Shown here piece by piece: positions 1-8,332 of a stretch of 64,000 bases of DNA. Under the pieces are notes generated by a model. It was not told where the DNA came from, searched no databases, and saw only the letters and a list, made by a program, of their open reading frames with translations. The position numbers and the translations under genes are program-made. The number at the start of each line of letters is the position of its first letter. The stretch's first letter is position 1. The stretch lies in NCBI GenBank assembly GCA_937928545.1, contig CALGJQ010000014.1, positions 141,852-205,851 of the forward strand, read 5' to 3'. The stretch comes from an uncultured Verrucomicrobiales bacterium (GTDB lineage: Bacteria; Verrucomicrobiota; Verrucomicrobiia; Verrucomicrobiales; Akkermansiaceae).

Positions 1-571
1 CGTCGCCATGAGTGGTGGGGCCGCCGGTGTTGATGACGTGCTTTTTGGTGAGTTTACCGTCCCAATGGAGATGTGTGCCGGGGGTGCAGATGTTTAGGGT
101 GCCGCGCTCGCCCTTGCCTAGGCCACCGAGGAATTGGACTTCGATCGAGTTGGGGAAGTCTTGGTCCTTCGTGATGGTTTTGGGATCCTGGCAATGGAGC
201 ATGAAGCCGTTGTTCCGTTTGGCCCAGCCGGGGCCGCCATTGACCTGCTTGCCGATGAAGCGGTAGGTGGCGCGGATTTTGTAGTGGGAATAGGGGGTTT
301 TGTAGAAGAGGTGGCCGAACTCGCCGTTGAATTTTTCCCACTTCGAGTAGTCGATGGTGAGGAGGCCGTCTTTGACGACAAAGGTGTCCTTGTAGTTCAC
401 GCCGAGGTCTGAGCCGGCGAATTTTGGGGTCCAGTGGGTGAGGTCTTTACCGTTGAAGAGGGGGATCCATTTTTCTTCTTGGGTTTTTGGGGCTTCCTTT
501 TTTTCGCCGTGGTGGTCGGCGTGAAGGAGAGGGGTGGAGATGAGGAGAGAGAGGGCGATTGTTTTAAACAT
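1..571 (-). CDS. DUF1080 (3-keto-disaccharide hydrolase-like) secreted protein, 3' end cut by window edge
   Basis: Reading the minus strand from the ATG at 569-571 gives an open frame to the left edge. It begins with a signal peptide (MFKTIALSLLISTPLLHADHH) and continues with the DUF1080 hallmark WIPLFNGKDLTHWTPK, then GEFGHLFYKTPYSHYKIR, MLHCQDPK and IEVQFLGGLGKGERG. The family folds like a concanavalin-type jelly roll; some members hydrolyse 3-keto-glycosides, but this activity is inferred from the family only. The stop lies outside the window, so about 190 residues are visible. It is last in a minus-strand run psd - EamA transporter - DUF1080, but the roughly 30 bp gap does not prove an operon. 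Confidence 0.85.
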   Translation of the reverse strand, partial: MFKTIALSLLISTPLLHADHHGEKKEAPKTQEEKWIPLFNGKDLTHWTPKFAGSDLGVNYKDTFVVKDGLLTIDYSKWEKFNGEFGHLFYKTPYSHYKIRATYRFIGKQVNGGPGWAKRNNGFMLHCQDPKTITKDQDFPNSIEVQFLGGLGKGERGTLNICTPGTHLHWDGKLTKKHVINTGGPTTHGD

Positions 572-602
572 TAGGAGGAGGGTAGCGGAAGAGGGGGGCG
601 AT

Positions 603-1460
603 TCAAGAAAGGATGAACTTTCGTCGGACGAGAGGGTAGGCGCAGATGGAGGCGATGATGATGCCAGCGCCGAGGTAGAATCCTTGATTGAGATCGCGGT
701 AGTCTTGGAAGATGAGGGCGGCGAGAACGATGCCGTAGATCGGTTCGAGGTTGTTGGCAAAGTTGATGGTGAAGACGCTCATGCGTTTGAGGAGTTCGAC
801 GTATTGTGAAAAGGCGACGACGGTGCAGAGAGTGGCGAGGATGGGGAGCCAGAGCCAATCCCAAGGGGCCCAGATGAGGGTGGCTTCTGGGGTGAAGATG
901 AAGAGGTAGGCGGCGGTGCAAAGGGCAGCGCCGAACATCTCGTAGCAAGTGATGACGTGGTGGCTGGCTTTTGAAACGTGGAAGCTGTTAATGACGGAGA
1001 AGATGGCGGCGAAAATTGCGGAGACGATGGCGATGAGGAAGCCTTTGCCGAATTGGAATTCGCTTTGGAAGATGACGGCGACGCCAATTGCGACGACGAG
1101 ACCGAAGGCGAGATCGATGGGTCGGAATTTGCGCTCCTTGACGATGAGGGGTTCTAGGATGGCGGTCCAAAGCGAGAGGGTGGCCATGCCGGCCATGCAG
1201 ATGGAGACGTTGGCGACTTTGACGGCTTCGAAGAAGGTGATCCAGTGAAAGCCAATGAGGAAACCGGTGAGGGTGAAGTCGATTTTGTCACGGCGGGGGA
1301 CATTGACTCGGCGGCCTTGCCAGATGAGGAGGATGAGGGCGGCGAGGCCGGTGCGGTAGAGAACAAGGCTGGCGGCTGAGAGGGAAATGAGCTCACCGAG
1401 AACGGCGGTGAAGCCCCAAAGGAGGATGACGATCTGGAGCTTGAGGTGATCGCGGGGCAT
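603..1460 (-). CDS. EamA/DMT-family transporter
   Basis: A 285-residue, very hydrophobic protein with about ten predicted membrane helices. The two halves of similar length match the duplicated EamA (drug/metabolite transporter) fold, and family-like features include an N-terminal VILLWGFTAVLGELI helix and a second-half FANNLEPIYGIVLAALIF stretch (the NLEP box typical of EamA repeats). It should be an inner-membrane exporter of small metabolites; the substrate cannot be read from sequence. The start lies 12 bp after the psd stop, suggesting co-transcription with psd. Confidence 0.85.
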   Translation of the reverse strand: MPRDHLKLQIVILLWGFTAVLGELISLSAASLVLYRTGLAALILLIWQGRRVNVPRRDKIDFTLTGFLIGFHWITFFEAVKVANVSICMAGMATLSLWTAILEPLIVKERKFRPIDLAFGLVVAIGVAVIFQSEFQFGKGFLIAIVSAIFAAIFSVINSFHVSKASHHVITCYEMFGAALCTAAYLFIFTPEATLIWAPWDWLWLPILATLCTVVAFSQYVELLKRMSVFTINFANNLEPIYGIVLAALIFQDYRDLNQGFYLGAGIIIASICAYPLVRRKFILS

Positions 1461-1472
1461 GCCTAGGAGCCT

Positions 1473-2366
1473 TTATTCTCCGGCCGGGGTTCCGATTTTG
1501 GCGTAGAGTTCCATGACCTTTGCGCTGCTTTCGAGAAGGTCGGAGGAAAGAGTGACGGTGCCGGGTTCGAAAAGGAGGAGGGTGGAGGAGCCGCCGAAGG
1601 CAAAGTAGCCTTTTTCATCTCCTTTTTGGACCGCTTGGCCGGGGGTGAAGGTTTGGTGAATGGAGCCGACGCAGGTTGCGCCGATTTCCATGCAGATGAC
1701 GGTGCCGTGATTTTCGGTGACGAGTTCGGTGATGGTGCGCTTGTTTTCCCAGAGGTAGGAGAGTCGCTGGCGGAGGGCGAGGGGGGAGACAGAGAAAAGG
1801 GGGCCGTTGACGAGGCGGGTTTCGCTCGGGGTGCCACTGCAGGGGAAGTGGAAGCGGTGGTAGTCGACGGGGCAGAGGCGGGAGAGGAGGAGGGGGCCGT
1901 CTTGGTATTTCTTGGCGAGTTCTGAGTCGCCGAGGAGGCCGGCGACGTCGAATTTCTGGCCTTTCACAAAGACGGATTCGATCTCGGAGGCTTTCGCGAA
2001 GCCGAGGTGGCGTCCGTCAGCAGGGAGGACGATGGGGGAATCGGCGAGGGGGCGGGCCTCGGGTTTGAGCTTTCGGTAGAAGAAATCGTTGAATGAGGTG
2101 AATTCATCCGGTTTTTTTTCGAAGTCGTCTTCGGAGAGGCCGTAGGTCTCCAAAAAAGGGGCGATTTTTTCGGTGGTTTTGGGCTGATTCATGCGTTTGC
2201 CATACCACTTCGAGAAGAAGGGACGCTTGACGAAGCTATGCAGGGCCAGCTTTCCCAAAGGGTTGCCGTAAGCCCAGCGGAGGAAGCCCTCGCCGTAGAC
2301 TTGCTCGGTTTCGATTTTTCCGGACTCGCGATTGAGATACTTGATCGGCTCCACGGGGGAGACCAT
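1473..2366 (-). CDS. psd: phosphatidylserine decarboxylase proenzyme, PVC/chlamydial type
   Basis: Converts phosphatidylserine to phosphatidylethanolamine at the inner membrane, using a pyruvoyl group made by self-cleavage. Visible signatures are NREYGK-like N-terminal text (YLNRESGKIETEQVYGE), FTSFNDFFYRKLKPEARP, the conserved DYHRFHFP, GSIHQTFTPG, and the C-terminal processing site FAFGGSSTLLLF, where cleavage is expected between G and S. The wording closely follows the chlamydial Psd that I recall. The chosen start at 2366 gives MVSPVEPIKYLNRES and leaves 62 bp to the divergent lipoprotein gene; an in-frame ATG at 2402 is possible but adds an atypical N-terminus. Downstream is an EamA transporter. 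Confidence 0.93.
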   Translation of the reverse strand: MVSPVEPIKYLNRESGKIETEQVYGEGFLRWAYGNPLGKLALHSFVKRPFFSKWYGKRMNQPKTTEKIAPFLETYGLSEDDFEKKPDEFTSFNDFFYRKLKPEARPLADSPIVLPADGRHLGFAKASEIESVFVKGQKFDVAGLLGDSELAKKYQDGPLLLSRLCPVDYHRFHFPCSGTPSETRLVNGPLFSVSPLALRQRLSYLWENKRTITELVTENHGTVICMEIGATCVGSIHQTFTPGQAVQKGDEKGYFAFGGSSTLLLFEPGTVTLSSDLLESSAKVMELYAKIGTPAGE

Positions 2367-2428
2367 GGCTACGAATCTGGAAAATGAAATTTGAAATTTC
2401 ACCGCCTGCCGCTACGTCTAGTTCAGAC

Positions 2429-2998
2429 ATGCGACACCTCGTCCTTCTAGCGATTGCTGCCACCCTTTTTGTGGGGTGTGGTCGGCCTGAAAAATCTATT
2501 CATGTGACGGAGACTCGGGAGCTGACGCTGCACGATCGAAGTTATCCCGGAAACCTGCAAGATAAGCCGCCACTAAGCTGGCGCCGTCTTCCGGGGACGC
2601 AATTTCGCCTGATTAATTACGTCACGGGGAGAGATGATTCGGTCGAAATCGTGGTGGGCGAGTCTCAGGGGGCAGTTTTGGAGAATGCAAATCGCTGGTT
2701 GGGGCAATTTGGCCTTACTCCGCTGCAGTCGCTCGATTTTCTGGGAAAGACGGAGATGCTCGGCAAAGAGGCCTACATCGTCGAAGGCGAGGGGACTTAC
2801 ACTCCAGGAATGGGGAAGGGAGTTCAGGAGGATTTTGGAATGATCGGGGTGATCCGCCAATCAGGTTCGAATATCATCACTCTTAAAATGACGGGGCCAG
2901 CCGAGGAGATTGAGAAGGCTCGTGACGGGTTCTTTGAATACATGCGGAGCTACGTTGTCATCGAAGATCATTTCATCACCTCACCCAGCGGATCCTAG
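2429..2998 (+). CDS. hypothetical lipoprotein upstream of ccsBA
   Basis: A 189-residue protein. The start at 2429 gives a clean lipoprotein signal peptide (MRHLVLLAIAATLFVGC), with the lipobox Cys at residue 17; an upstream in-frame ATG at 2384 would bury this signal. No catalytic motif is recognised. The rest is a mixed soluble domain with WRRLPGTQFRLINY and VVGESQGAVLENANRWLGQFG. It ends 3 bp before the ccsBA start, so translation coupling and a role in the same envelope/cytochrome process are plausible but inferred. Confidence 0.7.
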   Translation: MRHLVLLAIAATLFVGCGRPEKSIHVTETRELTLHDRSYPGNLQDKPPLSWRRLPGTQFRLINYVTGRDDSVEIVVGESQGAVLENANRWLGQFGLTPLQSLDFLGKTEMLGKEAYIVEGEGTYTPGMGKGVQEDFGMIGVIRQSGSNIITLKMTGPAEEIEKARDGFFEYMRSYVVIEDHFITSPSGS

Positions 2999-3001
2999 AC
3001 C

Positions 3002-6000
3002 ATGAGCGATTCAACACCTAAACCACGTTCCTCACTCGGTGCGCGTATTTTCCGGATCCTTGCGGGTTATGAAATCGCGGTGATCTGTCTGAGCCTTCTT
3101 TTCTTGCTGACCTTCTTCGGGACTATCGAGCAAAAATGGTTCGGGCTGTGGGCGACGATTCACAAATATTTCGACATTAGTTCCTTCATCGTTCTTCCGA
3201 CTCTCGGAGATGGGAAGGCGATTTTCTTGCCCCTTCCGGGGGCTTATTGGGTGATCGTTGTTTTGGGGATTAATATGCTCTGCGGCGCCATCATCCGGGC
3301 ACGAAAGGGCTGGAAGAAATTTGGGGTTTTGCTGAGTCATTGCTCGATTCTTTTTATGCTGATCGCGGGGGCGGTTTCGAGTGTCTCGAAAGAAGAAGGC
3401 CACATGCGGGTTCTGCAGGGTGAAAAATCCGACTACGCTCAGAAGCTCTTTAAGCACGACATTGAGGTCTTTAAATACGATGAAAAAGGCGACCGCGAGC
3501 CGCCCGCAATTGTGCGCTCGGAGTTCATTAAGCCGCTTGGCGAAGACGATAAGCTGGAAGCCACTTTTGAGAAATTCGACTTCACGCTTGAGGTTGATAA
3601 GTATCTTCCTGTTTCGCTTCTCGCGCTCGAGTCATTGAGTAATCCCGCGCCCAATGGGGTTGAGGTGGTTGATGGTTTTTTTATCACGGAAACTGAAAAG
3701 AACATTAAGCAAGAGGAGGCGAACATGCCTGGTTGCTATGTTTCGGTGAAAGACAAGGACGGGAACTTGATCCAACGTCTCGTCCTCTGGGCTGGTAATC
3801 CTTATCCGGTGAGTTTCACGCATGAGGGGAATCGCTACGGCGTCACTTACCTCATGGAGGTTTGGCCAATGCCCTTCGTGGTCGATCTTCATAAAACGCT
3901 CGGTGAGTATCATCCCGGGACAAGCATCCCGAGTTGGTTTCAAAGCAACATTACGAAAGTCGATGGCTCCTCGCGTGAGGATTATGAGATCGTGATGAAT
4001 GAGCCTGCGCGTCATGACGGTTATACTCTTTATCAGGCGGGATATACCGCGGCGGCCGAGGGGGAGACTCCTTCCTCGACCTTTGCGATTGTCAATAATC
4101 CATCTGACAAGTGGCCGGAGTATGCTCTCTATGCTTCGACGATTGGATTGCTGATTCACTTCCTTTTGATGCTCGGTCGCTTTTCAGGAAGCAGTCGTTC
4201 TAAGAAATCTAAGAAAGCTCCAGCTAGTGACGTAAGTCCAGTTTCTGCCTCTCCAGCGCCAAGTTACCGTGGTCTCCGTTGGGGCTTGGTGATTGTCTTT
4301 CTCCTCGCTCTTTTTTGCGTGATTGGCTTCGGGATTCGAGGAATTCTCCCTGAGACGGAGGTTCGTGAAGTGGATGCTTATTCTCCGTGGAGCGAAGAAG
4401 TGGTCGAGGTTGCTTCAGCAATCCCAGTTCAGGACGGTGGACGGGTGAAGCCACTTGCGACTTATGCTCGTTTTAAAATGCTGAGCTTTCACGGAGCTCT
4501 CACCATGAAGGTGAAGTCCGGCGGAGTGGTGCACAAAATTGGTCCGGTAGAATGGTTCTTGGATTGTATGTTCCGTCCAGAGCTTGCCGATGATCTCCCG
4601 ATCTTCCGTTTGGATGACACTGATATTTTGAAGCCTTTTAATATCGAGACGAAGAAGCGTCGAGCCCGTCTCAGTTATAATGAAATTCAGGCAGGTGGAA
4701 CTGCGGACGAGGATGGTTTCCTGCAGTTGATCAATCGTGGGCGAGAACTTCTCGCAAAGCAAAGTGATGAGAAACAAAAAGCCGAAGAAGAAGGGAGAAA
4801 GGAAAAGCCTCTGAGTGCGAATGAGCAGAAAACGGTGGATTTTGCTCAACTTGTCTTGGGTTATTCTGCGGTGAGAGAGTCATTCGATATTATCCGCGCC
4901 GGTCTTCCTGAAATTGATTCAAATCAACTTGCTTACGTCGATCAAGAGACCGTTGAGATGCTTAATCAGGTGAGTGATCCTTCCCGTTTTTTCTACTGGC
5001 TGCCAATTTTAGATCGCGTCATGAATTCAATTAGTCGTCTAGAATCGCCGGAGGTTCGGGGATTTGAAAGTAAGCTTAATCGGCAAGTTTACATGGCAAC
5101 ATTTGGGGCTTCTCTTCTTCCGCCGCAGTCTGCGGAAGACGATGAATGGGTGAATTTGGGTAAAGGAGTGGAGCAATTTTTGGGAGGGAAGTTAGCGGAT
5201 CCGACTCTCTTCTTCAAAGACTTCCGCGCGCTCTCTGATATTGGAGACGCGGCGAAGAAACCAAACTCGGCTGAATTTCTTCAGAAGCTCACGGCATGGA
5301 AAAAGGACTTCAATTACCGGGCTGAAGTGCGTGATGAGGGAGAGAAGATCGACAGTGAGGTGACTTACTACAATCGAAGCTACTTTATGAACGGACTTGC
5401 TTGGTTCATTTTTGCCTTCCTCGTTTCAGCGCTGGGTTGGATCGTGCGAGATGGCAAAGGTGGTCGAGTCATTCAGTGGATCACGGCGGTGGTTTTCTCC
5501 GTGGGTGTGCTTTATGTTTTGGCAGGGATTGTTCATCGCTTCGTGATCACAGGCCGCCCTCCGGTTTCGAATCTTTACGATACCATTCCCTTCATTACTG
5601 CTGGTGCGGTGATCGTTTTGGGGATTGCGGAGTTTTTGACGAGGCGTCGTATTTTACTTTCGATCGGCGCGGCGATTGGGGTGATAGGTTTGTTCTTTGC
5701 CTTCCGTTTCGAGCTGGGAGATGCCAAGGATAATATGGATCCACTTCGGGCGGTTTTGGATTCAAACTACTGGCTCGCGACTCACGTGGTAACGATCACG
5801 ATTGGTTATAGCGGTGGCTTGATCGCTTGTTTCCTTTCGATGACTTACGTCTTCATGGCCTTGGCTGGAGTGATCAAAGATTCGAAAGCCTTCCACCGAT
5901 TCATGACGCGCACGGTTTATGGAATCACCTGTTTCACACTCTTGTTCTCTTTGGTGGGAACGGTTCTTGGAGGAATCTGGGCGAATGATTCTTGGGGGCG

Positions 6001-6331
6001 TTTTTGGGGATGGGATCCGAAAGAGAATGGAGCTCTTCTTATTGTGCTTTGGACCTTGATCATCCTGCACAGTCGCTTAGCAGGCTGGATGAGTGGTTGG
6101 GGGATTCACTTGATGAGTATCTTGGGCGGGTCGATCGTGGTCTTCTCTTGGTGGGGTGTGAATATGCTCGAAGTCGGTCTGCACTCTTACGGATTTATCG
6201 AAGGAGCGAGCACGGTTTACTACTTTTATGGAGCGACTTTGGTTGCCTTCCTCGTGGGAGTGGTGGCTTGGGCTATTGAGAAGGCGCAGAAGTCGGCAGG
6301 GAAAATGCCATCTCCAATTCCAAAGACTTAG
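3002..6331 (+). CDS. ccsBA: fused cytochrome c biogenesis protein (ResB-CcsA type)
   Basis: System II cytochrome c maturation: exports and ligates heme to apocytochromes at the outer face of the inner membrane. The 1109 residues hold an N-terminal ResB-like part (helices near residues 20-40, 70-90 and 107-127, then a periplasmic domain), helices near 375 and 430, a long soluble segment (about 450-800), and a C-terminal CcsA-like membrane domain. The WWD heme-binding motif is visible as WGRFWGWDPKENGAL near residue 1000, with TGRPPVSNLYD before it. The very long central soluble region is larger than in compact CcsBA fusions. Substrates in this window include the diheme cytochrome (13162-15732) and the PSD1 protein (60233-63244). 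It ends 7 bp from the convergent kinase gene. Confidence 0.93.
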   Translation: MSDSTPKPRSSLGARIFRILAGYEIAVICLSLLFLLTFFGTIEQKWFGLWATIHKYFDISSFIVLPTLGDGKAIFLPLPGAYWVIVVLGINMLCGAIIRARKGWKKFGVLLSHCSILFMLIAGAVSSVSKEEGHMRVLQGEKSDYAQKLFKHDIEVFKYDEKGDREPPAIVRSEFIKPLGEDDKLEATFEKFDFTLEVDKYLPVSLLALESLSNPAPNGVEVVDGFFITETEKNIKQEEANMPGCYVSVKDKDGNLIQRLVLWAGNPYPVSFTHEGNRYGVTYLMEVWPMPFVVDLHKTLGEYHPGTSIPSWFQSNITKVDGSSREDYEIVMNEPARHDGYTLYQAGYTAAAEGETPSSTFAIVNNPSDKWPEYALYASTIGLLIHFLLMLGRFSGSSRSKKSKKAPASDVSPVSASPAPSYRGLRWGLVIVFLLALFCVIGFGIRGILPETEVREVDAYSPWSEEVVEVASAIPVQDGGRVKPLATYARFKMLSFHGALTMKVKSGGVVHKIGPVEWFLDCMFRPELADDLPIFRLDDTDILKPFNIETKKRRARLSYNEIQAGGTADEDGFLQLINRGRELLAKQSDEKQKAEEEGRKEKPLSANEQKTVDFAQLVLGYSAVRESFDIIRAGLPEIDSNQLAYVDQETVEMLNQVSDPSRFFYWLPILDRVMNSISRLESPEVRGFESKLNRQVYMATFGASLLPPQSAEDDEWVNLGKGVEQFLGGKLADPTLFFKDFRALSDIGDAAKKPNSAEFLQKLTAWKKDFNYRAEVRDEGEKIDSEVTYYNRSYFMNGLAWFIFAFLVSALGWIVRDGKGGRVIQWITAVVFSVGVLYVLAGIVHRFVITGRPPVSNLYDTIPFITAGAVIVLGIAEFLTRRRILLSIGAAIGVIGLFFAFRFELGDAKDNMDPLRAVLDSNYWLATHVVTITIGYSGGLIACFLSMTYVFMALAGVIKDSKAFHRFMTRTVYGITCFTLLFSLVGTVLGGIWANDSWGRFWGWDPKENGALLIVLWTLIILHSRLAGWMSGWGIHLMSILGGSIVVFSWWGVNMLEVGLHSYGFIEGASTVYYFYGATLVAFLVGVVAWAIEKAQKSAGKMPSPIPKT

Positions 6332-6338
6332 GGCTGAC

Positions 6339-8291
6339 CTAAAGTTGATCGAGGTCGATCTCGGAGGGATGTTCGCCATCCCTTGTGAGATTCTGGGGGA
6401 TGATGGTGGCTTCGACTTCGCGACTGTTTTGGTCGGAGTTCCAGAAGTTCTGCCATTGATCGAGTGATCGCAAGTCGGTCTCGCTTCGCTGCGGATTGCG
6501 GCGGCGGTTGAGCGAGGTCGAGAGCCAGCCGCGCGTGGTGGCGAAGCGATTATGGTCGCCTGTCCATTGCACGGTTTGCTCGAGGTTTTCGGAGGTGGCT
6601 CCGGGCACCCAGAGGAAGACGTGATTGACCTCGATGAGGGAAGAGTTGACGGAGAATCGGGTGGGCTCGCCTTGTGGCGGGGCCAAGATGAGGTTGAGGC
6701 AAACGGCGCGGACCTGGTCCATCGTGACTTGGTGTCCGCCAGATTCGTCCGCTCGGAGAAGGGCCGGAACGAGAGCTAGCGAGTTTTTGAGGGTGAGCTT
6801 TGCAGGGTGAGTGCTTTGGAGGAATGGGGTGCGGAAGGCAATGAGATTGGAATTCTCTAAAGTGAGGTGGAGTGGTTTTTGGGCGGAGATGAAACAGGGC
6901 TGGGTGAGCGGGGTGGCTTCGCGGCCGACTTGCTCGAGGCGACAGTTTTGGAAGTTTAAAATGTCTCCCGAAGTGAGGATGAGAGGGCGGGCTTCTTCTT
7001 CGTTCGAGAGGTCATCTCGGAGAGTGAGGTTCTTGAAAGTGAGGCTCGCGGAAGTGGTGATGGGAGTGCTTGGCGAGGTGAAGCGGAGGATCGTTCCGGG
7101 TTCTGAGGCGACAATTTTGAGAGGACGATTTAGGCTGAGCGGGTCGAGGTGGTAGATGCCTGCTTTTGGAATGATGATCGTCTCAGAGGGAGACTGGAGA
7201 GCTTCGGAGAGAGAGAAGGTGGCAATTTTTTGCCGTTGTTGATGGGAGGCGAAGAGGTCGATGGCGATGACGAGCAGCGCGAGCACTCCGCAAAGGAGGA
7301 GGACTTTTTTGAAGCCTGATGATGATTTTTTTGAGAGCGATTGGTTCGTGAGATGGGAGAGAACTTGAGTCGCTGAAGAAGGGCGGTCGCTTGGTTTTTT
7401 AGCGAGGAGATTTTGGATGAGTTGGTTGAGCCACGTAGGACGATCTTTGAGAGGAGCGGGTTGGGCGGTGGCGACTTTTTTGAGAAGCCCGGTTAAAGAG
7501 TGACCCGAAAAGGGAGGTTGGCCGGTGGCGAGCGAGTAAAGAGTGGCACCCAGGCCGTAGAGGTCGGTGGTGGGGGTGAGGTTTGGCTCGTCGTCGATCT
7601 GCTCGGGGGCGAGGAATTCTGGAGTGCCGGCGATGGTTCCGGAGAGGGTGAGGTCGGAAGGTTGATGCAGAGAACGGGCGAGCCCAAAGTCCATGACGAT
7701 CGCTCTTTGAGAAGCGGTTTCGAAGAAGATATTGGACGGCTTGAGGTCGCGATGGAGGATGTTTTGTTGATGAGCGGCCTGGAGGGCGGTGGTGATTTGG
7801 CGAGCCACCTCAATCAGTAATTGGTCGGAGAAAGGGCCGTCGCGATCGAGTTTTTGTTGGAGAGTTTCACCCTCGAGCAGGGGCATGGTGAGAGAAGGAA
7901 AGGGGGTGTCTTGATGAACTGCAAAGACGGGCATCAAGTTCTCATGCTGCAGGCTGGCGGCGGCTTGGGCTTCGCGGAGAAAACGTTCTCGGGATTCTGG
8001 AAGGAGGGCGAGTTCAGGAGAGAGAATCTTAACCGCGATTTGTCGATTGAGCTCAGGATCGTGCGCTTGGTAAACGGTTCCGGAGGCTCCGCGTCCGAGG
8101 ATTTTTTCGAGGGAGTAGGGGCCAAATGGTCTGGGGAGATCTTCTTCGGGGACGGGGGAGCTGGCTGGTCCGAGTCCATTTTGACGTGAGGCAATCAGGC
8201 GGGAGGTCAGGTAGTCAGGTGGGGATTCATCCTCTGCCGTGGCACGGCCCGCTTCGAGGAAGGGGGCGAGATCGGCGAGGGGATCGGACAT
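6339..8291 (-). CDS. Ser/Thr protein kinase with transmembrane helix and predicted extracytoplasmic beta-helix domain
   Basis: A 650-residue Hanks-type kinase. The glycine loop GRGASGTVYQA starts at residue 66, the ATP-binding Lys is in AVKIL (K88), the catalytic loop HRDLKPSN is at 180-187, DFG at 201-203 and APE at 228-230, so it should be active. One membrane helix follows (about 329-348). The C-terminal ~300 residues look like right-handed beta-helix/pectate-lyase-like text (repeated LTFKNLTLRDD, LNFQNCRLEQVG, LTLENSNLIAF patterns). That part is inferred to face the periplasm as a sensor or adhesin. Kinases of this architecture are common in Planctomycetes and Verrucomicrobia. No obvious substrate or phosphatase gene is adjacent. 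Confidence 0.9.
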   Translation of the reverse strand: MSDPLADLAPFLEAGRATAEDESPPDYLTSRLIASRQNGLGPASSPVPEEDLPRPFGPYSLEKILGRGASGTVYQAHDPELNRQIAVKILSPELALLPESRERFLREAQAAASLQHENLMPVFAVHQDTPFPSLTMPLLEGETLQQKLDRDGPFSDQLLIEVARQITTALQAAHQQNILHRDLKPSNIFFETASQRAIVMDFGLARSLHQPSDLTLSGTIAGTPEFLAPEQIDDEPNLTPTTDLYGLGATLYSLATGQPPFSGHSLTGLLKKVATAQPAPLKDRPTWLNQLIQNLLAKKPSDRPSSATQVLSHLTNQSLSKKSSSGFKKVLLLCGVLALLVIAIDLFASHQQRQKIATFSLSEALQSPSETIIIPKAGIYHLDPLSLNRPLKIVASEPGTILRFTSPSTPITTSASLTFKNLTLRDDLSNEEEARPLILTSGDILNFQNCRLEQVGREATPLTQPCFISAQKPLHLTLENSNLIAFRTPFLQSTHPAKLTLKNSLALVPALLRADESGGHQVTMDQVRAVCLNLILAPPQGEPTRFSVNSSLIEVNHVFLWVPGATSENLEQTVQWTGDHNRFATTRGWLSTSLNRRRNPQRSETDLRSLDQWQNFWNSDQNSREVEATIIPQNLTRDGEHPSEIDLDQL

Positions 8292-8332
8292 GGAGTGAAT
8301 GTTGACTGTTGAGTGGGGATTGGTGAATGATT

